Assembly: GCA_019414725.1 (NCBI GenBank)
Contig: DXLM01000012.1
Coordinates: 1-52,874 of the forward strand
DNA: 52,874 nt
Source of the DNA: Bacteroides sp.
GTDB taxonomy: Bacteria; Bacteroidota; Bacteroidia; Bacteroidales; Bacteroidaceae
Reading direction: 5' to 3'
Position 1 is the stretch's first letter; the number at the start of each line of letters is the position of its first letter. A model generated the notes under the pieces. It worked only from the letters and a program-made list of their open reading frames with translations, was not told the DNA's origin and did no database searches. The position numbers were made by a program, and so were the translations under genes. Shown here in pieces: positions 27,374 to 33,783 of the stretch.

Positions 27374-27733
27374 TTATATACAAAAAAGTCCGACAATAAA
27401 AACTACTAAAGCCCAGTTGAGTCCTGCAACAAATAAAGTGCGGAAAAAATACTTGATTTTGGAGTCAAGCATACTGCTTCTACTCAGATGAAATAACATG
27501 GAGTAAGAAGTTACTTCATCAAAATGCTTTATTGCATAGATTGCTGTGAAAATAGCTGGAATTGCAGCGCCTATAATAGCGGTCAGAAATAAAATCCATC
27601 CGTCAGCATTCAGTTGTCCTTGCTGGTTAAATATGAGCTGTTCTTTGTCACCGATAATAAACATTGCAGGCCATATTAACAAACCAAACAATCCTTCTAG
27701 CTTGGAGATACCCCAACATAAAAATGTTTTCAT
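27374..27733 (-). CDS. Small membrane protein of the accessory block
   Basis: 119 residues, not recognised. Hydrophobic helices occur at about residues 12-27, 46-68 and 98-118, with a charged middle loop (KHFDEVTSYSMLFHLSRSSMLDSKIKYFFR). It is an inner-membrane protein by composition. It ends 7 bp before the UDG-like gene and has its own promoter plus operator dyad immediately upstream (27780-27817), matching that of the first genes of the block. Confidence 0.7.
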   Translation of the reverse strand: MKTFLCWGISKLEGLFGLLIWPAMFIIGDKEQLIFNQQGQLNADGWILFLTAIIGAAIPAIFTAIYAIKHFDEVTSYSMLFHLSRSSMLDSKIKYFFRTLFVAGLNWALVVFIVGLFCI

Positions 27734-27779
27734 GCGTTTTTAATTTTTTTGGTGAGTAATGTAGTTTATTGATATGCTA

Positions 27780-27787
27780 CAAAGGTA
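27780..27787 (-). promoter_or_regulatory. -7 box of promoter P2 (small membrane protein, UDG-like)
   Basis: The minus strand reads TACCTTTG, matching TAnnTTTG, 47 nt before the 119-residue ORF. There is no -33 TTTG at the usual distance; the dyad at 27795-27817 occupies that place. Confidence 0.6.
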
Positions 27788-27792
27788 TAGAG

Positions 27793-27819
27793 AGCTTGCA
27801 CGGAAATACCATGCAAGCT
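27793..27819. promoter_or_regulatory. Operator candidate for the WYL regulator, copy 2
   Basis: AGCTTGCA and TGCAAGCT form an inverted repeat with an 11-nt spacer. The core CTTGC-N13-GCAAG (27795-27817) lies exactly 7 nt upstream of the P2 -7 box. The same core and the same distance occur at promoter P1 (31961-31983). Confidence 0.5.
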
Positions 27820-27832
27820 TAATCTTTTTATA

Positions 27833-28312
27833 CTATGATCGACTTAATCCAAATAGAAGCAATCCTCCTATAATAGTGACGAGCAAGATAACTCCTATCC
27901 AATTTATTATTGCTGCTATCAAGGAATAAATAAGATAAATAACCAGCAGTACCCCTATTACTTTTAGGGTAATAGAAAGTAAGTTCATTCTTTGAGTATG
28001 TTTTTGTGCTGCTACGACAGCATTAATTTGTATAAGTTGCTGAATCAATAAAGTTGATGACAGATCTTTACCAGATGAGCTTTCTATTATTTGTGATATT
28101 TGGTTCATACTTTTTTCATTCAACTCATTGTTGATTGCTATATTCATCTTTAACGCTTGGTCGATACTTTCCAAGCTGTCTTTGGATGCTAAGATAAAGC
28201 TTTGTATGGCTTCAGATGATAATTTGTTATTTAAGCAGGCTGTAACAAATTTTGAAATATTCACAGGAGAACTATCTCCTAATATGATACCTAAATCGGA
28301 GAAACTTTTCAT
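27833..28312 (-). CDS. Helical membrane protein of the accessory block
   Basis: 159 residues, not recognised. The first ~105 residues are soluble, amphipathic helices rich in Ser/Asn/Gln (for example LNEKSMNQISQIIESSSGK). Two hydrophobic helices follow at about residues 112-134 and 136-156. It probably has a cytoplasmic helical domain anchored by a hairpin. Its ATG shares one base with the stop of the preceding 672-residue gene (TAATG), indicating translational coupling. Confidence 0.7.
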   Translation of the reverse strand: MKSFSDLGIILGDSSPVNISKFVTACLNNKLSSEAIQSFILASKDSLESIDQALKMNIAINNELNEKSMNQISQIIESSSGKDLSSTLLIQQLIQINAVVAAQKHTQRMNLLSITLKVIGVLLVIYLIYSLIAAIINWIGVILLVTIIGGLLLFGLSRS

Positions 28313-30330
28313 TATCGTATGCAGTATTGATAAATATTATTACTCATTTCACTACTTAATTTCTTTGAAAAATCTTTCAAATTATTATCTTTTTTATATC
28401 CATCTAGACTATTTTTGATTTCCTGAATTAATTGTGAAATGGCTTTACCTTTATAACTATATGGTCCTATTGTGAATGAATTATTTATAGGATTTGACCT
28501 TATCTGATCGTAAGTTGTAGTGTATGTATATTTTTTTTGCCATTTCCCTGTTATGTTACTGCAAATTGTACAATGTTCTTTTTCAAAAATCAGTAAGTTA
28601 TGGTTTTGGGTAAATAAACTGGATTTTTCAATATATGCTAATACTAATTGTGGTTCATTATCTTTCAGAACTTTTTCTTTTTTCATTAATGCACAAATAT
28701 TATCAAAGCCATTAAACTCGTCATCTGTAAGATTTTCTTTATGTCCTATGATACGTACATTGGGCTGAATGTCATTAATTAAATAAAAACTATATTCATT
28801 ATCATTATGAAGTAAAATCCCATGTATGTAATTGCAATAATCTTGTCCTTTAAGAGTTAAAGCGATAGAATGGTCATAGTTTTCGGCCCGGTCTATTAAT
28901 TGTTGTTTATAATCTTTTCTACGTTCTTGAGAGGTACAGTCTAGTTGATAAAAAAGTTGCACAAGTCTAGCTCTGTTCTGTCCGATAAACGTCCAGATCT
29001 CATCATCCATTGCCAATAAATTTGTTTGAAAATTATCATCCATTTCGTTATATTTTTTATTATCAAACAAATAAATGGCTTTTAAAAGTAAGTCTACATC
29101 ATTGTTGCCATTTGTTGGATAATACTTATTGTAGCATTTTGTATTTACATAAGAACTCATTAAAGTTTCTTCCCACGAAGCAGGGGTTGTAGGATGCATA
29201 GAAGCCATCCTTTGTAAATGTACATTTGCTTCATTGTATCTTCCCTTTAGCATATTGCTCAGAGTATTTTCATATTCTTTAAGCCATTCCATATATTTAT
29301 AATCGCCCTCTCTCTCATTATCATCTGAAGCTGTCATGGCTAAATAAAGCATATCTGGTGCGATACTTTGTAAATGCTCTTCTTTGGCTGCATTTTCGCT
29401 TTCTAGGTAATAAATGTCTCCTGAGGGATAACAAATGAAAATTTCCTTATATAGATTAGAAGCTTTTGCATAAATTCTTTTTCCTTTCGGATTTAACGGA
29501 TCTGTAATTCTTAGTCCTAAAATGTCAGAATTTAGTATCAGATTATCTCTGTCTTTAAAAGTCGATGATGTATTTGTTTCTAAATATCCAAACCTTGAAC
29601 CTCTGAATTTTAAATCGTCACGGCTGTAAATAGTATCTTTCTGATAATTCAATCTTCCTTCAGTGAGGTTTTCATTTTGATAGGTAAATTTTACAGGAAG
29701 ATGTGGAACATACAATGTTTCCAATGTATCTGGTGAAGTTGCTTCTTTTTCAAAGTGAAAATATTGTGCAGGAAATAAGGCAGATAAATATTTTTCGGCA
29801 TTTTTATTCGCTTCTTTCAATAAGCCAGCGGAAATAGCCAAGTCTTTGGCATACCGCTCTAAAGCGATTTTCAAAGGAATAATACAGTTGTTATAATCTA
29901 CTTCTACTTGCTCACGAATTACATTGTTTTTCTTTTTATCATCTAAATTGGCCTTTGTGATTTGAGCATTAGGTAGGGTAATGACTGTTAATGAGTCTTT
30001 CTTGGTTTGTTCTATGTTTTCTAAGTTTATTCCGGCTTCCACTTCGTATGGATACAAAATGATGGTTCTCTTTCCCGACTGATAGAATGACACTAAAAAG
30101 TCGATATTATAAGACGAGGTTATCAATTCTTTTTTATCCATTTGCGAAATGGCATAAAGACCTGTGTTTGTAGTAGTTTCTACGAATTGATTAATTCCTG
30201 GTATCTTAGATAAAAGTAGATTTGTGACGGAATTTACATTGATATTACATACTTTTAAAATAATCATGCAACAAGCTATTCCGGCAATCAGAGGAGTGAT
30301 TAATATAGTAAAAAACTTTATGGTTTTCAT
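28312..30330 (-). CDS. Large membrane-anchored protein with N-terminal DUF4230-like domain
   Basis: 672 residues of unknown function. One transmembrane helix at about residues 7-28 is followed by a probably extracytoplasmic body. Residues ~60-188 resemble DUF4230: RTIILYPYEVEAGINL, then LTVITLPNAQI, then a helix ending AGLLKEANKNAEKYLSALF. The remaining ~480 residues show a helical segment with possible TPR-like character (MLKGRYNEANVHLQRMASMHP) and no motif I recognise. It starts 11 bp after the TerB-like gene and is coupled to the 159-residue gene. Base composition is visibly AT-rich compared with flanking housekeeping genes. Confidence 0.65.
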   Translation of the reverse strand: MKTIKFFTILITPLIAGIACCMIILKVCNINVNSVTNLLLSKIPGINQFVETTTNTGLYAISQMDKKELITSSYNIDFLVSFYQSGKRTIILYPYEVEAGINLENIEQTKKDSLTVITLPNAQITKANLDDKKKNNVIREQVEVDYNNCIIPLKIALERYAKDLAISAGLLKEANKNAEKYLSALFPAQYFHFEKEATSPDTLETLYVPHLPVKFTYQNENLTEGRLNYQKDTIYSRDDLKFRGSRFGYLETNTSSTFKDRDNLILNSDILGLRITDPLNPKGKRIYAKASNLYKEIFICYPSGDIYYLESENAAKEEHLQSIAPDMLYLAMTASDDNEREGDYKYMEWLKEYENTLSNMLKGRYNEANVHLQRMASMHPTTPASWEETLMSSYVNTKCYNKYYPTNGNNDVDLLLKAIYLFDNKKYNEMDDNFQTNLLAMDDEIWTFIGQNRARLVQLFYQLDCTSQERRKDYKQQLIDRAENYDHSIALTLKGQDYCNYIHGILLHNDNEYSFYLINDIQPNVRIIGHKENLTDDEFNGFDNICALMKKEKVLKDNEPQLVLAYIEKSSLFTQNHNLLIFEKEHCTICSNITGKWQKKYTYTTTYDQIRSNPINNSFTIGPYSYKGKAISQLIQEIKNSLDGYKKDNNLKDFSKKLSSEMSNNIYQYCIR

Positions 30331-30341
30331 ATGCTAGTATA

Positions 30342-31607
30342 TTATTTATAATTAAACTTGACATAAACTTCTTGCCAACCAAAAGATTTCATTATTTCTT
30401 TTATTTGGCGCTCACATTCTGCCTGATAGTATTTTTGTAGCTTTGAGTCATAGTCGGGTTCCGACAACATATTTCCTCCCATTATTTCAAGTGCTATCAG
30501 GCTTTTAGATGCCTGGATAATACTTTCTTTTTCTTCCAAATCATTATTGGTTAGTTCTAGCCCCATGAAGAATTCTTTGGTATATACATAACCGGCTGTA
30601 GCAGCGCTTGCAGCTCCACTAACCATTCCTACGCTGCTGCCAATAAATTTTCCGAGGCGTCCTCCAAATGTGCTGCCGAGTGTACCACCAAATTTTCCGC
30701 CGATGAGAGCTCCGATACCTCCACTAATCCAGCTAATAGGCTTGGCAATAGCCTTTGCTTTTTCTTCGCTTATAGGAGTCGGTTCGATTTCCTCAATTAG
30801 TGTGTAATTGCCACTTGGTATATTTACATCTACGGATATTGGAATTTGAGAGGGACTATCATATATGAGATATAACTCTTTTTTTAGAAAATCAGTTTGA
30901 GTGGAGTCTATTCTTAGAAAATTTACATCTATGTATAAATCGGCTTCTCCTTTTAAATGCAGGATATTTAATTTATCTAAATGCTCATTTGTTCCATTAG
31001 GTTTTCCATGGATTATCAGTTTGCTAAATTGAATTGTTTTAAAAATAAGTTTAGGGTTTTGTTTGATATATTCTTCTATATTGAATTTATCCATTTTTTT
31101 CTTTTCAATACTATTGACCATCCATGCTCCTATGCCGAAGACAACTATACACATTGCTATTAAAGCGGCTGCGAAAATAGAAAATCTTTGTTTCTTTGTA
31201 TATTTGTTTTTTAGCTTCCTTTTGGTTGATTCAATGTCGATATTATATTGTTGGGATAGCTTTAAGATTACTTCTTTTTCTTGCTTAGAGATAATACCAT
31301 CATATTTTATTATTTTGACTAAAAGGTCAATCGTAGTGTCCCAGTCTGTATCCTTATGGAGAAGTGAATAGAATATGGAATCTGATATTTCATTGTTATT
31401 TTCCAATACAGAGAGTAGCTTTTCTTTTATATGCTGGCAACTTTGTTCCCTGTCTTCAACAAGAAGGGATTCTTCTAGCTTGCAGACATCTTTTTCCACT
31501 TTTTTGAATAGTCTTACAAAATGTTTGCCGTTCAACAGCTTCTTCTTTTCATTGTACCGAATGTAGAAGGTCGTGATTAAAAGGTTTTCAAATATATTCT
31601 TTTCCAT
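30342..31607 (-). CDS. TerB-like, glycine-zipper membrane protein
   Basis: 421 residues, first gene of the block. The N-terminal soluble part has a TerB-like helical stretch at about residues 88-130 (LLVKIIKYDGIISKQEKE). One transmembrane helix lies at about 142-166. Residues ~185-285 form a beta-rich domain with a weak DUF4230-like pattern (LHLKGEADLYIDV, then YLIYDSPSQIPISVDV). Residues 295-341 are a glycine-zipper-like segment with repeated GG and GxxxG (GGKFGGTLGSTFGGRLGKF), which could insert in a membrane. Function is unknown. A leader of up to ~330 nt with a large palindrome lies upstream. Confidence 0.65.
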   Translation of the reverse strand: MEKNIFENLLITTFYIRYNEKKKLLNGKHFVRLFKKVEKDVCKLEESLLVEDREQSCQHIKEKLLSVLENNNEISDSIFYSLLHKDTDWDTTIDLLVKIIKYDGIISKQEKEVILKLSQQYNIDIESTKRKLKNKYTKKQRFSIFAAALIAMCIVVFGIGAWMVNSIEKKKMDKFNIEEYIKQNPKLIFKTIQFSKLIIHGKPNGTNEHLDKLNILHLKGEADLYIDVNFLRIDSTQTDFLKKELYLIYDSPSQIPISVDVNIPSGNYTLIEEIEPTPISEEKAKAIAKPISWISGGIGALIGGKFGGTLGSTFGGRLGKFIGSSVGMVSGAASAATAGYVYTKEFFMGLELTNNDLEEKESIIQASKSLIALEIMGGNMLSEPDYDSKLQKYYQAECERQIKEIMKSFGWQEVYVKFNYK

Positions 31608-31635
31608 AGATTAAATGATTATATACGAAAAAAGA

Positions 31636-31797
31636 GCGTGAACAAACTTTAAACTTATCCGTTAGAGAAGGCTCTGGTAAACCTGTAATCATGAATAAGT
31701 AAAAGCAGTCCACGCCCTTAAAAGGGTGTGAACATCACTTTCAACTTATTATCTGTGATTACTAAATAAATGTACCAGACTTATCTCTTAACCAAAT
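31636..31797. repeat. Large imperfect palindrome in the leader of the accessory operon
   Basis: Left arm ~31651-31701 and right arm ~31741-31797 are imperfect inverted copies sharing segments such as AGAGA..., TCTGGTA, GTAATCA and ATAAGT. The centre is a tight hairpin, CACGCCCTT/AAGGGTGTG (31711-31730, one G-T pair). Two imperfect direct repeats also occur, at 31636-31657 and 31726-31749 (GTGAACA...ACTTT.AACTTAT). It may be a dispersed palindromic repeat or a structured leader RNA. Confidence 0.6.
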
Positions 31798-31875
31798 AAT
31801 ACGTTGATGACGTTCTGTTTATTATGTCTTTTCTTTATTTTATATCATACTATTCTCCTTCTCTGTTTGATACTA

Positions 31876-31883
31876 CAAAACTA
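31876..31883 (-). promoter_or_regulatory. Alternative -7 box for the accessory operon
   Basis: The minus strand reads TAGTTTTG. A CAAT (imperfect complement of a -33 TTTG) lies 20 nt upstream. It could be a basal promoter next to the dyad-associated P1. Confidence 0.35.
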
Positions 31884-31945
31884 AGAAAAATGAAATAATA
31901 ATTCAATAATTCAAGAACATAAATAAAAGGACTGCTTTAGTTTTG

Positions 31946-31953
31946 CAAAATTA
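31946..31953 (-). promoter_or_regulatory. -7 box of promoter P1 (TerB-like operon)
   Basis: The minus strand reads TAATTTTG, matching TAnnTTTG. It lies 7 nt from the dyad core at 31961-31983, the same spacing as at P2. The leader would be about 330 nt. Confidence 0.55.
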
Positions 31954-31956
31954 TGT

Positions 31957-31987
31957 ATACCTTGCATTGTTTTATTAGGCAAGGTAT
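31957..31987. promoter_or_regulatory. Operator candidate for the WYL regulator, copy 1
   Basis: A perfect 9-bp inverted repeat: ATACCTTGC (31957-31965) and GCAAGGTAT (31979-31987), spacer 13 nt. It sits between the divergent P1 -7 box (7 nt from the core) and the WYL -7 box (8 nt from the core), replacing both -33 elements. The core CTTGC-N13-GCAAG recurs at P2. Confidence 0.6.
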
Positions 31988-31991
31988 GAGT

Positions 31992-31999
31992 TATTTTTG
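31992..31999 (+). promoter_or_regulatory. -7 box of the WYL regulator gene
   Basis: TATTTTTG matches TAnnTTTG, 23 nt before the ATG at 32023 and 4 nt after the perfect inverted repeat. Confidence 0.6.
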
Positions 32000-32022
32000 C
32001 ATTAAATTAAAGTTTGAATTCA

Positions 32023-32910
32023 ATGAGGACACAGTTTTGTATATGGTTGGTTAATCTTTTATTGGAGCGGGAAGTCACAAGGCTAGAAATAAATGAAGCT
32101 TGGAGAAAATCCTATTATTATGATTCTAGAGAAATTTCTAGAAATACTTTTTTAGAGTACAAGAAAAGAGCTGAAGATTTATTTGATATTGATATAGTTT
32201 GCGATCGTAGGACGAACAAGTATTATATAAAAGCTCCAGAACTGCTTAAGGCAGATCCATTGAAGCGCTGGTTGTTGTCCTCTATGGCTGCAGTTGCATG
32301 TATAGATCAATGTAAAACTTTGTCGAAACGTATTATGCTGGAGCAAACTTATGGTGGAGAGCTATTCCTTCCTGTTGTTACGGAAGCAATGTCGGCTGAT
32401 TTATGTATTAATATATTGTATCAACCTTTCTGGTATGAGAAGCCGTATTTATTAACAGTTGAGCCTTATTTTGTTAGGTTATTCAGACAGCGCTGGTATC
32501 TTATCGGCTTTTCTCATAAGCATAACATGATGAGGACTTTTGCTTTTGATAGAATTCAGAATGTAAATATTTCTGATAGTAAATTTGTGATGCCGGAGGG
32601 GGTAAATGTGGATAACTATTTTTCAGATAGTTATGGTATAATGTTACAGGATAATCTTAAAAAAGAAACTATACGTTTAAAGTTCATGGCCGAACAAGGA
32701 ATATATATTGAAACGTGTCCGTTGCATAGTTCTCAACGCTTGGTAAGTAAAACGGATGAGTATATGATATTTGAGTTAAATTTAAAACCGACTTTTGATT
32801 TTTTTCAGGTGCTATTATCTTACGGTTCTGATGTGGAAGTTATTTCTCCACAATCATTGCGTGAGCAAATAATAAAGAGTATACAATGTTTGTCTGCAAT
32901 GTATCTTTAA
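32023..32910 (+). CDS. WYL-domain transcriptional regulator
   Basis: 295 residues. The N-terminal ~75 residues are helical (LLLEREVTRLEINEAW, then ISRNTFLEYKKRAEDLF), fitting a DNA-binding domain. The central WYL domain contains TVEPYFVRLFRQRWYLIGF and the downstream RTFAFDRIQNV. A WCX-like C-terminal region follows. WYL proteins sense ligands, often nucleic acid or nucleotide, and many control defence or stress islands. The ATG at 32023 is used; a TTG at 32014 would add three residues. It is divergent from the accessory operon, with a shared operator between, so it is probably autoregulated and the controller of the block. Confidence 0.85.
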   Translation: MRTQFCIWLVNLLLEREVTRLEINEAWRKSYYYDSREISRNTFLEYKKRAEDLFDIDIVCDRRTNKYYIKAPELLKADPLKRWLLSSMAAVACIDQCKTLSKRIMLEQTYGGELFLPVVTEAMSADLCINILYQPFWYEKPYLLTVEPYFVRLFRQRWYLIGFSHKHNMMRTFAFDRIQNVNISDSKFVMPEGVNVDNYFSDSYGIMLQDNLKKETIRLKFMAEQGIYIETCPLHSSQRLVSKTDEYMIFELNLKPTFDFFQVLLSYGSDVEVISPQSLREQIIKSIQCLSAMYL

Positions 32911-33156
32911 CTATATGTACTAAATATATTCTCCTGAAAATGAGCGACTAACAAAACCTCCTAAAAGAACGCCTTATTATGGATTATTTTTGTACAAATT
33001 TTTAGAAAAATTCTCGAAGATTTGGGCAAAAGATGCTGATATTTTTTTAGAAATAAAGTTTATTAGGAATTTTCCCTTTCGCACCCTTCACAAAGTCTTG
33101 CAAACATGAGTCAGCAAATAATATTTTATGATATGTGAAGGGTGTGAAAGATACAG
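32911..33156. other. Convergent intergenic region with a 17-bp inverted repeat
   Basis: 246 bp with no gene. It holds a 17-bp inverted repeat with one mismatch (33076-33092 with 33134-33150), whose right arm ends 6 bp from the response-regulator stop. The 41-nt loop is long for a terminator. The word AAGGGTGTGAA also occurs in the palindrome at 31722-31732 on the other side of the WYL gene. Confidence 0.5.
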
Positions 33157-33783
33157 TTAGAATATTTCTTTTCCTTTATATACGAGCTCTGCTACATTCT
33201 TTGCTTCCAGTTTTTCCATCAGACGTTTCCGGTATGTTTGTATCGTATTTGTGCTGAGGCACAGCAGGTCTGATATCTCGGAAGTGCTGAGACCTTCGGA
33301 GAGATAGGTGAGCACCTCTTTTTCGCGTTTTGACAATTCTGGTATTTTATGTAAGTCAATATTTATCTGTTTTTTATGAAGAATGGAGAATACTTCGCTG
33401 AAATATTTATGGCCAAGTCTGATTTGAGTAATAGCTTGCTTCAGTTCGCTTGTACTTGCATTTTTTGATACGGCTCCTGATATTTCTTCTTCTGCTAATT
33501 TAGCTATAACCCATGGCTCTTCATGCATGGTATAAATCAGAATCTTGCAGTCGGACATTTGTTCCTGCAAAAGATGAATAAGCTGAAAGCCGTTTATTTC
33601 AGGAAGTTCCAGATCGATAATGCAGAGATCGAAACTTTCGGCGGATATTGTTGGCAGCAGATTCTCCATGCGGGTTATGCTTTTGCATAGTATGTTGCTT
33701 TGCTGTGAAGCGATGCTTACAATGCCTTCTGCTACAATCGGATGATCGTCGACAATCAGTAACTTGTATATATTTGGATTCAT
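33157..33783 (-). CDS. NarL/LuxR-family response regulator
   Basis: 208 residues. The receiver domain has the acidic pair in LLIVDDHP, the phosphoacceptor Asp57 in LCIIDLELPEING, and the switch Thr and Lys further on. A linker leads to the LuxR-type HTH (LSKREKEVLTYLSEGLSTSEISDLL, TIQTYRKRLMEKL). Its start overlaps the end of the kinase gene by 4 bp, so the pair is co-translated. Targets are not evident; the lipoprotein gene diverging from the pair is a possible one. Confidence 0.92.
   Translation of the reverse strand: MNPNIYKLLIVDDHPIVAEGIVSIASQQSNILCKSITRMENLLPTISAESFDLCIIDLELPEINGFQLIHLLQEQMSDCKILIYTMHEEPWVIAKLAEEEISGAVSKNASTSELKQAITQIRLGHKYFSEVFSILHKKQINIDLHKIPELSKREKEVLTYLSEGLSTSEISDLLCLSTNTIQTYRKRLMEKLEAKNVAELVYKGKEIF

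Noticed and set aside
28312..31607. Type VI or tellurite-resistance operon on the strength of the TerB-like domain
   Set aside because: Only a short TerB-like stretch is present; no TerC, TerD, Tss or Hcp-type genes occur nearby.
33096..33116. CTTGC-N12-GCAAA, similar to the WYL operator
   Set aside because: The spacer is one base short, the last arm base differs, and no -7 box lies at the proper distance.
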